Origin: Pseudomonas viridiflava
Lineage (GTDB): Bacteria; Pseudomonadota; Gammaproteobacteria; Pseudomonadales; Pseudomonadaceae
DNA: 64,000 nt
NCBI RefSeq assembly: GCF_900591205.1
Contig: NZ_UUPU01000029.1
Coordinates: forward strand, 186,001 to 250,000
Reading direction: 5' to 3'
Made by a program: the position numbers and the translations under genes. Under the pieces are notes generated by a model. It saw only the letters and a list, made by a program, of their open reading frames with translations. It did not search any database and had not been told where the DNA came from. Shown here one piece after another: positions 36,364 to 45,583 of this stretch; the first letter of the stretch is position 1, and every line of letters begins with the position of its first letter.

Positions 36364-37251
36364 ATGGACATCAAACAGCTGAAATTCCTCATCGCCCTCG
36401 ACGAGACCCGTCACTTCGGCCAGGCGGCCGCACGCTGCCACATCACCCAGCCGACCCTGTCGATGCGCCTGCGCAGCCTGGAGGAAGAGCTGGACCTGCC
36501 GCTGGTCAATCGCGGCCAGCGCTTCGAAGGCTTTACCGCCCCGGGCGAGCGCGTGCTGGCGTGGGCGCGCACCGTGCTGGCAGCGTATGACGGCTTGCAG
36601 GCCGAAGCGGCGGCGTGTCGCGGCAACCTCGTCGGCACGTTGCGCCTTGGGGTGGTGCCGCTGTCGAGTTTTGATCCTCTGGCCTTGATGCAGCAATTGC
36701 ACAAGGAGCACCCGAGCCTGCGCTTTGAGCTTTCGGCGCTCAGCTCCGAACAGATCCTGGAACAGCTGGCGAGCAATCGCCTGGACCTCGGCGTGTCGTA
36801 CCTTGAGCGCCTGGACAACGAGCGCTTCGACTCCCTGGCCCTCGGCGAAACCCGCATGGGCCTGCTTTACGACCAACGCTATTTCAACTTCGGAGACACC
36901 CCGTTGAGCTGGGAGGCACTGACCGAGCTGCCCCTGGGCATGCTCACCAGCGGCATGCACTTTCGGCAGTCCATCGACCATAACTTCCATAGCCGGGGGC
37001 TGAACCCGCAGCCGCTGTTGCAGACCGATGCCGTGCATCAGTTGTTACAAGCTGTGCACGGCGGGCTGTGTTGCGCGGTGATGCCACTGGACGGTGGCCT
37101 GGACGCGCTCACCGAACATTTGCGCCTGCAACCGATCGCAGATGCCCACACCCTGGCGCGCTTAGGGCTGATCATGCGGCGCAGTGCACCTCGCTCGGCA
37201 CTGGCGGAGGCGTGTTTCGCGCTGTTTCAGAAATCGCAAACAGAGTCTTGA
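36364..37251 (+). CDS. LysR-family transcriptional regulator
   Basis: 295 residues. The N-terminal winged helix-turn-helix (LKFLIALDETRHFGQAAARCHITQPTLSMRLRSLEEEL, residues 5-42) is followed by a two-lobe effector-binding domain. It sits 97 bp upstream of fdhD in the same direction, with a multi-tier palindrome between them, which suggests it may control fdhD and the oxidoreductase. The co-inducer is unknown. Gene order (LysM - regulator - fdhD - oxidoreductase) is conserved in the genus. Confidence 0.9.
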   Translation: MDIKQLKFLIALDETRHFGQAAARCHITQPTLSMRLRSLEEELDLPLVNRGQRFEGFTAPGERVLAWARTVLAAYDGLQAEAAACRGNLVGTLRLGVVPLSSFDPLALMQQLHKEHPSLRFELSALSSEQILEQLASNRLDLGVSYLERLDNERFDSLALGETRMGLLYDQRYFNFGDTPLSWEALTELPLGMLTSGMHFRQSIDHNFHSRGLNPQPLLQTDAVHQLLQAVHGGLCCAVMPLDGGLDALTEHLRLQPIADAHTLARLGLIMRRSAPRSALAEACFALFQKSQTES

Positions 37252-37270
37252 TCGACGTCATCTATCGGTA

Positions 37271-37326
37271 GATCAGTACTGGCAATTAGACGCGACGCTT
37301 TGTCGCGCCTAGTCTAAACACTGATC
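37271..37326. promoter_or_regulatory. Nested palindrome between the LysR gene and fdhD
   Basis: Three concentric inverted repeats: GATCAGT/ACTGATC (37271, 37320), TTAGA/TCTAA (37286, 37313) and CGCGAC/GTCGCG (37291, 37302) around loop GCTTT. No T run follows, so an operator or attenuating structure is likelier than a terminator. Confidence 0.5.
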
Positions 37327-37348
37327 AATCCGCCGGTGGTACTGCCCC

Positions 37349-38188
37349 ATGAACGCCAAGCGCCCAGTCTGCGCGGCGCCCGCCTCTGAAATGCCCGCGC
37401 CCGCCGCCAGCCAGAGCTATCAGTTTTGCAACCTCGAACACACTGAAGTCGCCAGCACCGCGTTGGCCGAAGAAGTGGCGTTGGCGATTGCCTATAACGA
37501 TATCAGCCAGGCAGTGATGCTGGTGACGCCAACGGACCTAGAAGACTTTATCGTGGGCTTTAGCATCGGCAGCGGCATTATCGCCGACGTTAGCGATATA
37601 TATGATCTGAAACTCAGCGGTTCGGGTTCCGCCCAATACGCACAGGTTCAGATCTCCAGTCGCGCCTTCTGGAACCTCAAGCAGCAGCGCCGCCAGTTGG
37701 CCGGCACCAGCGGCTGCGGTTTGTGCGGCGTAGAAGCCGTCGAACAAGCCTTGCCGGACCTTCAGGTGCTGCCCGGCGCGCCCTTGCCGCCTGCCGAATG
37801 GCTCGAGGGCCTGCGCCAGCGCATCAGCGCGTTCCAGCCTCTGGGCCAGTACAGCGGCGCAGTGCATGCGGCGGTATTCATGAACGGCCAGGGCGAGTTG
37901 CTGATGGGCCGCGAAGACATCGGCCGGCATAACGCGCTCGATAAATTGATCGGCGCATTGATCCGCCAAAAGATTCCGACTGACGGCGGCCTGGCGATTG
38001 TCACCAGCCGTTGCAGCCTTGAACTGATCCAAAAAGTCCTGCGCGCGGGCATCCAGACCCTCGTCAGCCTGTCGTCCCCCACCGGCCTGGCCCTGCAATG
38101 GGCGCGTCGACACAACCTCAATCTTATCCACCTGCCGCAGAAAAGCGCGCCGCGGGTCTATAGCCCTGCGATGGAGTATCAGCCATGA
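37349..38188 (+). CDS. fdhD: Formate dehydrogenase accessory sulfurtransferase FdhD
   Basis: Transfers sulfur to the Mo-bisMGD cofactor, needed to activate formate dehydrogenase-type enzymes. 279 residues. The redox/sulfur cysteines are in TSGCGLCGVEA (CGLC), and the family segments FIVGFSIGSGII, GREDIGRHNALDKLIG and SRCSLELIQKVLRAG are clear. The stop overlaps the next gene by four bases, matching FdhD with its client enzyme. Confidence 0.95.
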   Translation: MNAKRPVCAAPASEMPAPAASQSYQFCNLEHTEVASTALAEEVALAIAYNDISQAVMLVTPTDLEDFIVGFSIGSGIIADVSDIYDLKLSGSGSAQYAQVQISSRAFWNLKQQRRQLAGTSGCGLCGVEAVEQALPDLQVLPGAPLPPAEWLEGLRQRISAFQPLGQYSGAVHAAVFMNGQGELLMGREDIGRHNALDKLIGALIRQKIPTDGGLAIVTSRCSLELIQKVLRAGIQTLVSLSSPTGLALQWARRHNLNLIHLPQKSAPRVYSPAMEYQP

Positions 38189-40533
38189 GCAATCACCACC
38201 AAGCCGACCAAACCCCGACCCCGCGCTACAAGCCTTATAAAGGCCCGGCTGGCGGCTGGGGAGCACTGATCAGCGTGGCACAGGCGTGGCTGACCAGCGA
38301 TAACGCGCTGAAGAACCTGCGCATGATGCTCAAGACCAACCAGAACGGCGGCTTCGACTGCCCAGGCTGTGCCTGGGGCGACTCGCCGGAAAGCGGCATG
38401 GTCAAGTTCTGTGAAAACGGCGCCAAGGCGGTTAACTGGGAAGCCACCAAGCGCCGTGTCGACGCTGCATTTTTCGCCAAGCACAGCGTCACCGCCCTGC
38501 TTGCGCAAAGCGACTATTGGTTGGAATACCAGGGCCGCCTGACCGAGCCGATGCGCTATGACGCCGAAACCGACCGCTACACGCCCGTCAGCTGGGAAGC
38601 GGCGTTCGACCTGATCGGCAAGCACCTCAATGCATTGCCCAGCCCGGACATGGCCGAGTTCTACACCTCGGGCCGCGCCAGCAACGAAGCGGCGTACCTC
38701 TACCAGCTGTTTGTGCGCGCCTACGGCACCAACAATTTCCCGGATTGCTCGAACATGTGCCACGAGGCCAGCGGCGTGGCCCTGGCGCAAAGTGTGGGCG
38801 TGGGCAAAGGCACGGTGACCTTTGATGACTTCGAACATGCCGATGCGATTTTCGTTTGGGGCCAGAACCCCGGCACCAACCACCCGCGCATGCTCGAGCC
38901 GCTGCGCGAAGCGGTTAAACGCGGCGCTCAAGTGGTGTGTATCAACCCATTGAAAGAGCGCGGCCTGGAACGCTTCCAGCACCCGCAACACCCGCTGGAA
39001 ATGCTCACCAACGGTGACAAGCCAACCAACACCGCCTACTTCCGCCCGGCGCTGGGTGGCGACATGGCGATCCTGCGCGGCATGGCCAAGTTCCTGCTGC
39101 TGTGGGAACGCCAGGCCCAGGCCGAAGGCAAGGAAGCGGTGTTCGACCACGACTTCCTCAACGAACACACCGCCAACGTGCTCGACTACCTGGGCAAGAT
39201 CGACGACACCTCGTGGGATGAAATCGTCACACAGTCCGGCCTGACGCTGGTCGAGATCGAACAAGCGGCGCGCATGTACGCCAAAGGTAAAAACGTGATC
39301 ATGTGCTGGGCGATGGGCATCACCCAGCACCGCCACTCGGTGCCGACCATCCAGGAAATCGCCAACCTGATGCTGCTGCGCGGCAATATCGGCCGCCCCG
39401 GCGCCGGCCTGTGCCCGGTACGTGGCCACAGTAACGTGCAGGGCGACCGCACCATGGGCATCAACGAACGCCCACCGGTGGCGTTCCTCGATTCCCTTGA
39501 GCGCCGCTTCCAGTTCCAGGTGCCACGCACCCATGGCCACAACGTGGTGGAAGCGATTCACGCCATGCTCGAAGGCCGCTCCAAGGTGTTTATCGGCCTG
39601 GGCGGCAACTTCGCCCAAGCCACCCCGGACAGCCCGCGCACCTTCGAAGCGCTGCGCAATTGCGACCTGACCGTGCAGATCAGCACCAAGCTCAACCGCA
39701 GCCACCTGACCCACGGCAAAGACGCGCTGATCCTGCCGTGCCTGGGCCGTACCGACATCGACATCCAGGCCGAAGGCCCACAGGCGGTGACGGTAGAAGA
39801 CTCGTTCAGCATGGTCCACGACTCCAACGGCCAGTTGCAGCCGCTGTCGAAGCTGATGAAATCGGAACCGGCGATCCTCGCCGGCATCGCCGCGGCGACC
39901 CTGGGCAGCAAACCGGTGGACTGGAACTGGCTGGTGGCCGACTACAGCCGCATTCGCGACCTGATCGCCGACACCATTCCGGGCTTCAAGGACTTCAACG
40001 AGCGCCTCAAGCACCCCGGCGGTTTCTACCTGGGTAACTCGGCTGGCGCGCGTCGCTGGAACACCCCTTCGGGCCGCGCCAACTTCCGCCCGAACATCCT
40101 GCCCAAAGATTTGATCCACGAACGCACCCATGCTACGGGCCGCGTGCCGGACTTGATCATGCAGTCGATGCGCTCCCACGATCAGTACAACACCACCATT
40201 TATGGCCTGGATGACCGCTATCGCGGGGTGAAAGGCCAGCGTGACGTGCTGTTCGTCAATGAAGCCGACATCATCCGCCTGGGCTTCAAGCCGGGCCAGA
40301 AGGCTGACATCGTTTCGCTGTGGGAAGACGGGCGCGAGCGCCGCGTGAAGGGCTTCACCTTGCTGGCGTTTGATATTCCGGCGGGGCAGGCAGCCGCCTA
40401 CTACCCCGAGGTGAACCCGCTGGTGCCACTGGAAAGCACCGGGGATGGCAGCCATACGCCAACCTCGAAGTTCGTGGCCATTCGCCTGGAAGCGGCGAGT
40501 GACAACGGGCTGATCATGGCGCGCTCGGCCTGA
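38185..40533 (+). CDS. FdhF/YdeP-family molybdopterin oxidoreductase
   Basis: 782 residues, a Mo-bisMGD enzyme of the formate dehydrogenase alpha/YdeP type. The N-terminal GFDCPGCAWGD replaces the four-Cys [4Fe-4S] motif of classical FdhF, as in YdeP-like proteins. FYTSGRASNEAAYLYQ and SNMCHEASG follow, where the Cys lies at the metal-ligand region, then the GQNPGTNHPR and RGHSNVQGDRT cofactor-binding blocks and the C-terminal molydopterin-dinucleotide domain. Coupled to fdhD by ATGA. True formate activity is unproven; YdeP homologues are linked with acid resistance in E. coli. Confidence 0.92.
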   Translation: MSNHHQADQTPTPRYKPYKGPAGGWGALISVAQAWLTSDNALKNLRMMLKTNQNGGFDCPGCAWGDSPESGMVKFCENGAKAVNWEATKRRVDAAFFAKHSVTALLAQSDYWLEYQGRLTEPMRYDAETDRYTPVSWEAAFDLIGKHLNALPSPDMAEFYTSGRASNEAAYLYQLFVRAYGTNNFPDCSNMCHEASGVALAQSVGVGKGTVTFDDFEHADAIFVWGQNPGTNHPRMLEPLREAVKRGAQVVCINPLKERGLERFQHPQHPLEMLTNGDKPTNTAYFRPALGGDMAILRGMAKFLLLWERQAQAEGKEAVFDHDFLNEHTANVLDYLGKIDDTSWDEIVTQSGLTLVEIEQAARMYAKGKNVIMCWAMGITQHRHSVPTIQEIANLMLLRGNIGRPGAGLCPVRGHSNVQGDRTMGINERPPVAFLDSLERRFQFQVPRTHGHNVVEAIHAMLEGRSKVFIGLGGNFAQATPDSPRTFEALRNCDLTVQISTKLNRSHLTHGKDALILPCLGRTDIDIQAEGPQAVTVEDSFSMVHDSNGQLQPLSKLMKSEPAILAGIAAATLGSKPVDWNWLVADYSRIRDLIADTIPGFKDFNERLKHPGGFYLGNSAGARRWNTPSGRANFRPNILPKDLIHERTHATGRVPDLIMQSMRSHDQYNTTIYGLDDRYRGVKGQRDVLFVNEADIIRLGFKPGQKADIVSLWEDGRERRVKGFTLLAFDIPAGQAAAYYPEVNPLVPLESTGDGSHTPTSKFVAIRLEAASDNGLIMARSA

Positions 40534-40537
40534 TTGC

Positions 40538-40703
40538 GTGGCGAGCAGGGCTGTTGTGGCGAGCGAGGCTGTTGTGGCGAGCGGGCTTGCCCGCGTTGGG
40601 CTGCGAAGCAGCCCCAAGAACGTCACAGCATACGTCCAGCCAATATGCAGTGCCTGCACCAGGGGCCGCTTCGCGCCCCAACGCGGGCGAGCCCGCTCGC
40701 CAC
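40538..40703. repeat. REPIN (GTGGCGAGCGGGCTTGCCCGC type), with tandem half copies
   Basis: Three successive GTGGCGAGC starts (40538, 40556, 40574) lead into GCGGGCTTGCCCGCGTTGGG, with the inverse arm at about 40675-40703. A different REP family from the TGTGGGAGC copies. Confidence 0.9.
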
Positions 40704-40734
40704 AAGAAAGCGCTTGCTCGATATAAATTCCGAG

Positions 40735-40772
40735 GACAAAAAAAGGCCGCTTTTGTGTAAAAGCGGCCGTTC
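40735..40772 (-). terminator. Terminator-like hairpin
   Basis: AAGGCCGCTTTT and AAAAGCGGCC form a strong stem around GTGT. An A run lies on the left, so the T run is on the minus strand. No minus-strand gene was found to its right before 40927; it may still terminate read-through. Confidence 0.6.
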
Positions 40773-40926
40773 CGAAGTAGCTAATGACTCACAAAAACGA
40801 CTTAAGTTCCTTATACAAAACAGCAACTTAGCAAATTGTATACAACTACTGCCACTGGTCGGATTTCGATTGTCAGCACCCCGATACAACCTCAGGATCG
40901 CGCCGTCATCCTCTTGAGGTCTCTCT

Positions 40927-41406
40927 ATGAAGTTCTCCTCGATTCTCTTGTTGTCCCTTGGCCTGGTCAGTGGCGCAGCCATGGCCGGTGGCACCACCGA
41001 AGCCGGTGTGGGCGGCGCATTGGGCGGGGTACTCGGTTCGGTTGTAGGCCAGCAGATCGGCGGTAACACCGGTTCGGCTATCGGCGCGGCCCTGGGTGGC
41101 GCGGGCGGCAGTGCGGTCGGTGCCGACAAACGCAGCCGTGGCCAGGCAGCTATTGGCGGCGCCCTGGGCGCAGCCGGCGGCAACGTGGTGGGCCGCAGCA
41201 TGGGCGGCAGCACCGGCAGTCTGATCGGCGCAGCCGCCGGTGGCGGCGCAGGTGGCGCGCTGGGTAACTACATGGGCAACCAGAGCGATGACAACGATCG
41301 TCGTTCCCACGGGCGCGACAACCGTCGTTATGACCGTGATGATCATCGCGGCCGTGGCCATGCCTACGGGCATCGCAAGAACAAGCATCACTACCGTCAT
41401 CGGTAA
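40927..41406 (+). CDS. Glycine-zipper envelope protein
   Basis: 159 residues. The signal peptide ends at GAAMA (about residue 20). It is followed by about 100 residues of glycine/alanine zipper repeats (GGALGGVLGSVVGQQIGG, GAALGGAGGSAVG, GGALGAAGGNVVG, GAAAGGGAGGALG), then a strongly basic, His/Arg-rich tail ending KHHYRHR. Glycine-zipper proteins insert in or stabilise membranes; this one likely sits in the outer membrane or periplasm. The function is not known. Confidence 0.82.
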   Translation: MKFSSILLLSLGLVSGAAMAGGTTEAGVGGALGGVLGSVVGQQIGGNTGSAIGAALGGAGGSAVGADKRSRGQAAIGGALGAAGGNVVGRSMGGSTGSLIGAAAGGGAGGALGNYMGNQSDDNDRRSHGRDNRRYDRDDHRGRGHAYGHRKNKHHYRHR

Positions 41407-41435
41407 GTCAGCAGTTTAAATAACACTGCAGACCT

Positions 41436-41526
41436 TGTGGGAGCCGGGCTTGCCCGCGATAGCATAGCGTCAGGCAACACGTCTGAACCTGACACACCGC
41501 TATCGCGGGCAAGCCCGGCTCCCACA
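41436..41526. repeat. REPIN (TGTGGGAGCCGGGCTTGCCC variant)
   Basis: Inverted pair with arms TGTGGGAGCCGGGCTTGCCC plus GCGATAGC extension. It lies between converging genes. Confidence 0.92.
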
Positions 41527-41555
41527 TTTGATTTTCATTGCCTGCAAAACACGCG

Positions 41556-41987
41556 TCACAGCGCCAACCGCTGCAACGCCTCGCGCAACAACTCCGGAAT
41601 CGTCACCGGCTGGTTCGTCCCTCGATCCACAAACACATGCACAAAGCGCCCCGCCGCACAGGCGTCGTCTTCGCCTGCCTTGAAGACCGCCAATTCATAC
41701 TGCACCGAGCTGTTGCCCAACTTGCCCACCCGCAGGCCGATATCTATACGGTCGGGAAACGCAATCGAGGCGAAGTAATCGCACGCCGAACTCACCACAA
41801 ACCCCACCACCTCACCGTCATGAATATCCAACCCGCCCTGTTCGATCAGGTAGGTATTCACCGCCGTGTCGAAGAAGCTGTAGTAGGTCACGTTGTTCAC
41901 ATGGCCATACACATCGTTGTCATGCCAGCGCGTGATGATCGGCTGGAAGTGACGGTAATCGGCGCGCTTGGGCGTTGAATCAGGCAT
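41556..41987 (-). CDS. YbgC/4HBT-type acyl-CoA thioesterase
   Basis: 143 residues, single hot-dog fold. The catalytic segment HDNDVYGHVNNVTYYSFFDTAVN (Asp in the first helix region) is typical of the 4-hydroxybenzoyl-CoA thioesterase branch. It lies 23 bp upstream of nothing else on its strand and probably follows the helicase gene as a separate unit. Substrate unknown. Confidence 0.9.
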   Translation of the reverse strand: MPDSTPKRADYRHFQPIITRWHDNDVYGHVNNVTYYSFFDTAVNTYLIEQGGLDIHDGEVVGFVVSSACDYFASIAFPDRIDIGLRVGKLGNSSVQYELAVFKAGEDDACAAGRFVHVFVDRGTNQPVTIPELLREALQRLAL

Positions 41988-42010
41988 GGGCAGGTCTCGT
42001 GAAAGTGGGT

Positions 42011-43948
42011 TTACAGGTCATTCAGATGGGCTTGGGCCCACTCACGCACCTCGGCGTAGGGGTAGTCCTCCAGCGCAGCAAAACCGGGAATGCCGCGCGC
42101 CTTCAGCTTGGTGAACAACGGCACGCTGATACCGCCCAGGAACCGTGTCAGCCGCTCGGCCTCGGGCAGTTGGCCGGTGTGTTCATGATGCCTGTGGATA
42201 AAATCACCGCACAGCCCCATGAAGTTTTTATCCACAAGCGGCGGCAAGCTCGGCGGTGCCGGCAGGCGCGCAATATGCCCGTGGCAGACCGAGCAATGCC
42301 CGCAGCGCTGGGGGGCTTTCTCATCACCGAAATACTGCGCCAGGCGCTGGCCCAGGCAATGCTCGGTGGCGAACAGATCAAGCATGGCGTGAATCCGCGC
42401 CACCTCTGCCACCTCGTGCTGCTTGAAGCCTGTGTATAACTCGGCGCTCAGCACTTGGGGGTCAAAGTCCATATCGAGCAGGCTGTAGACCTCCGTCATC
42501 TGCTTGCTCTCCATCTCGATCAAACCCTGTTCCTGGAAGTAATCCAGCGCCCTCACCACCCGGCCGCGCTCGGCGTTGTGCTGCTGGTAAAGCGCGTCGA
42601 AATCCACCGTCGCCCAGGCTCTGGCGCATTTGCACACGTCAATGATCGCTGCGACAAACTGCTGCCGCTCGCCGGAGAACCGCGCCAGCAGGGCCTCGGG
42701 TTCAATCAGGTACTTGAAGCGGTATTCGGCATAAAACGCGTAGCGCGGTGCGATCACGCCCTTGAGTTCCAACTGCACCAACAGGGTCTTCAGCGGCAGC
42801 TCGCGGATATTGCTGTGGTCCGACAGCGACCTCAGCAGGAACTCCCACTGCCCCTCGCTGCGCGCCGCCCGCAATTGCTCCAGCACACGGCGAATACCCT
42901 CCTGCTCGGGCGTATCCCCGTACACGAAGTTTTCCAGCACGTTCAGGCTGTCGCGGTTGGCCAGCACCAGGCAGTCGGACGGCTGACCATCTCGTCCGGC
43001 GCGGCCGATTTCCTGACTGTAGTTCTCGATGGATTTGGGCAGGTCAAAGTGCACCACATTGCGGATATCACTTTTGTCGATGCCCATGCCGAACGCGATG
43101 GTGGCGACGATGCAATTGGAGCGCCCACTCATAAAGCGCTGTTGAATGCCCTCGCGTTTATCGTGGGCCAAACCGGCGTGATAGGCCTCCGCCTGGATGC
43201 CATTGCGGTTCAGATGCTCGGCAATCTGCTCGGCGGTTTTCTGCAAGGTGACATAGACGATGCTCGGTTGGTTGGCCCGCTCGTTCATCCATTCGACCAG
43301 ACGGCGCCGCTTGTCATGGCCGCTGACCGGCTCCACCAACAGGTTGAGGTTGGGCCGGTAGAAGCCCGTGGTGACCACGTCCTCGGGCGCGATGGCGAAC
43401 TTCGCCTGCATGTCGGCAATCACCTTGGGCGTGGCCGTGGCGGTCAGCAGCAACGCCTGTGGGATATTGAACTGGCGCTGGTAGTCCGGCAGTTTCAAAT
43501 AGTCCGGACGGAAGTTATGGCCCCACTCGGAAATACAGTGCGCCTCATCCACTACCAGCAGTGAGATCTGCACGCTTTGCAGGAAGTTACGAAAGCGCTC
43601 GTTCTTCAAGCGCTCCACGGAAATCATCAGGATTTTCAGTTCGCCCGAACGTGCGCGGGCCATCACGTCATTGGCGTCCTCACGGCTTTGTGCCGAGTCG
43701 ATGCTGCCGGCTGAAATACCGTGACGCTGCAAGAAGCCCAACTGGTCCTGCATCAACGCCAATAGCGGCGACACCACCAGCGTCAGGTGCGGCAGCAACA
43801 CAGCCGACAGCTGGTAACACAGGGACTTTCCCGACCCGGTAGGGAAAATCGCGGCCGCTGAACGACCGGCCAGAACGGCGCTGACCGTTGCTTCCTGGCC
43901 CAAACGAAACTGTGGGTAACCAAAGACCTGCTGGAGGGTGTCGTGCAT
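42011..43948 (-). CDS. RecQ-family ATP-dependent DNA helicase
   Basis: 645 residues, SF2 3'-5' helicase. Walker A is FPTGSGKSLCYQL, the DEAH box is VVDEAHCISEWGHNFRPDY, and motif VI is QEIGRAGRDGQPS. A RecQ-C-like region with cysteines CGHCSVC follows. The C-terminal layout differs from canonical RecQ (no clear HRDC), so it may be a RecQ paralogue (WRN/RecQ-like Zn-binding type) rather than RecQ itself; no symbol is assigned. The start fits (MHDTLQQVFGYPQFR). Confidence 0.9.
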   Translation of the reverse strand: MHDTLQQVFGYPQFRLGQEATVSAVLAGRSAAAIFPTGSGKSLCYQLSAVLLPHLTLVVSPLLALMQDQLGFLQRHGISAGSIDSAQSREDANDVMARARSGELKILMISVERLKNERFRNFLQSVQISLLVVDEAHCISEWGHNFRPDYLKLPDYQRQFNIPQALLLTATATPKVIADMQAKFAIAPEDVVTTGFYRPNLNLLVEPVSGHDKRRRLVEWMNERANQPSIVYVTLQKTAEQIAEHLNRNGIQAEAYHAGLAHDKREGIQQRFMSGRSNCIVATIAFGMGIDKSDIRNVVHFDLPKSIENYSQEIGRAGRDGQPSDCLVLANRDSLNVLENFVYGDTPEQEGIRRVLEQLRAARSEGQWEFLLRSLSDHSNIRELPLKTLLVQLELKGVIAPRYAFYAEYRFKYLIEPEALLARFSGERQQFVAAIIDVCKCARAWATVDFDALYQQHNAERGRVVRALDYFQEQGLIEMESKQMTEVYSLLDMDFDPQVLSAELYTGFKQHEVAEVARIHAMLDLFATEHCLGQRLAQYFGDEKAPQRCGHCSVCHGHIARLPAPPSLPPLVDKNFMGLCGDFIHRHHEHTGQLPEAERLTRFLGGISVPLFTKLKARGIPGFAALEDYPYAEVREWAQAHLNDL

Positions 43949-44122
43949 AGGCTGTCACTCCATTGACCGTTGAACGTGGCTTAAAAACATAGCCCGGAAC
44001 GCTCAACGAATCGAGAAAGGTCGCATGGAAAAAAGAGACAGGATGATACACAGGGTGGGGGGTGGCCTAGGGCCGAAGTGGGAATATTCCGAGATGCCAG
44101 CAGGAAGAACACCGATCCAAAC

Positions 44123-44207
44123 GTGGGAGCTGGCTTGCCTGCGATGCAGGCACCTCGGTATGTCAGTTACACCAAGGTGATGCTATCGCCGGCAAGCCAG
44201 CTCCCAC
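44123..44207. repeat. REPIN (GTGGGAGCTGGCTTGCC type)
   Basis: Inverted REP pair between the helicase promoter and the DUF2135/TPR gene 3' end. The inner extension is asymmetric (GCGATGCAGG versus GCTATCGCC). Confidence 0.9.
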
Positions 44208-44233
44208 ATTTTCAGATCTCTACTACAACCCAA

Positions 44234-45409
44234 TCAGCGGTTCTGCACGCGCTCAATCGCCGTGTCATACACCGGGTTGGCCTTTTGTTCCTTGGCCAAC
44301 TGGTAATGGCGCAACGCATCCGCGAACTGCCCCGCCGCTTCGTAGATCCGCGCAATGTTGTAGTAAGCGCCAGCGCGTACGGTCGCAGCATTCGCGCCGG
44401 TAGCCAGGGCGATGGCCTTGCGGTTGGCCCAGATCGACTCGGCGGTGTTACCGGCCTTCTGATAGGCCAGGCCCAGGTTGCCGTAGGCTTTACCGAAGCC
44501 ATTATCCAGCTCGATGGCCTGGCGGAACAGCTCGATCGCCTGGTCCAGCTTACCGGCCTGGTAGGCCGCTTCACCTTGCAGGTTCAGACGCTTCGCATCG
44601 GTCTGTGCGGAAGAGCTGACAGCCACCGCCGAAACCGCGACGCTGTCATCCAGCAACGGTTTGACTTCATTGAGCACATCCTTGGCTTCCACATTCACGC
44701 CGCTGAAGGTGTTGATGTCCTGGAAGTCACCGCTACCGGTCATGCGGAACACGGTCCAGAGATTGCCGCTACGGTTTTTCGGCACGTAGTAGGTGCGCAC
44801 GAGGGACTGGCCCATGTACACGAACACCTTGGCCTCACTGTTGGACAGCTGACGCGAACCCGGGTTGGCGAGGTTGGTGAAGTCATGCACGGCGTACACG
44901 TAGCTTTCGCCGTAGTGTTTTTTCTGCAGGGTGATGGTTTCCGGGCCGTAGCTGTCGACGTCGTCCACGTCCAGTTCGGCGTCGTCGCCTTTCTGGTTTT
45001 CGAAGTAGATGTTGTTACCCGGGAAGATCATGTGGGAATCAAGGTCTTCCGGCGTCTTGCCCCAGGTCAGCACCACGCGCAGGCCGTCGAGGTTTTCCAT
45101 GACCGGGCTCACCGCATAGGTCATCCCCGCGCACGGGCACTTCACCACCAGGTTGGAATAGCCAGGCTTCTTGATGATCAGCAGGTTGCTCGCATCATCG
45201 GCGGCTTCGCTGGTGAGAGTCACCTGGCCCTGAGCGTTGGTGCGGCCCACCACGTTCTGTGCGCCGTTGCGCTGCAGCAGCACTTCGGCATCGGCGATTT
45301 TCTGGTCCTTGACCACCGCACTGAGCACTTCAATCGGCAATTGCGCAGCCTGGCTTGAAAAAGCCACCGCACACAATGACAGCGCTGACGCGATACGCAG
45401 CAAACCCAT
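44234..45409 (-). CDS. Periplasmic DUF2135/TPR protein (YfaP-like)
   Basis: 391 residues. A signal peptide (to SSQAA, about residue 22) precedes a carboxypeptidase-regulatory-like beta domain (VVKDQKIADAEVLLQRNG... GQVTLTSE). A DUF2135 region follows (LRVVLTWGKTPEDLDSHMIFPGNNIYF ... VYAVHDFTN), and at least two TPR units are at about 285-390 (LNLQGEAAYQAGKLDQAIELFRQAIELD, AYYNIARIYEAAGQFADALRHYQLA). An exported scaffold-like protein of unknown partner. Confidence 0.85.
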   Translation of the reverse strand: MGLLRIASALSLCAVAFSSQAAQLPIEVLSAVVKDQKIADAEVLLQRNGAQNVVGRTNAQGQVTLTSEAADDASNLLIIKKPGYSNLVVKCPCAGMTYAVSPVMENLDGLRVVLTWGKTPEDLDSHMIFPGNNIYFENQKGDDAELDVDDVDSYGPETITLQKKHYGESYVYAVHDFTNLANPGSRQLSNSEAKVFVYMGQSLVRTYYVPKNRSGNLWTVFRMTGSGDFQDINTFSGVNVEAKDVLNEVKPLLDDSVAVSAVAVSSSAQTDAKRLNLQGEAAYQAGKLDQAIELFRQAIELDNGFGKAYGNLGLAYQKAGNTAESIWANRKAIALATGANAATVRAGAYYNIARIYEAAGQFADALRHYQLAKEQKANPVYDTAIERVQNR

Positions 45410-45583
45410 GCTTAACTCCCTTTAAGTAGTGGGCAGAATTGCCCTACAAGATTTTGCGGTGAAACATACGCTGAATTGAGTAGGCTGGCGGACTTTTTGT
45501 GCAGAATGTGACGTGGTTTTATTGAACACTTGGAAGCGCCCCGAGATCAGCCTTTCGCTTTGGAGAACTGCGGTGTAGAAGAG

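Noticed and set aside
35791..37038. Single long minus-strand gene combining the LysM protein with an N-terminal extension
   Set aside because: The extension is antisense to the LysR regulator; the BON-LysM protein of normal length starts at 36231 with a good ribosome site.
38179..40659. Very long open frame antisense to the fdhD-linked oxidoreductase (and similar ones antisense to rfbD/dctB, dctD, the TonB receptor, pckA and tex)
   Set aside because: GC-rich third positions create long stop-free antisense frames; their translations are low-complexity (H/Q/V/G-rich), lack family motifs, and the sense frames are clear known proteins.
42011..43948. Assigning recQ as the gene symbol
   Set aside because: Helicase core is RecQ-like but the C-terminal organisation lacks a clear HRDC domain, so it may be a paralogue.
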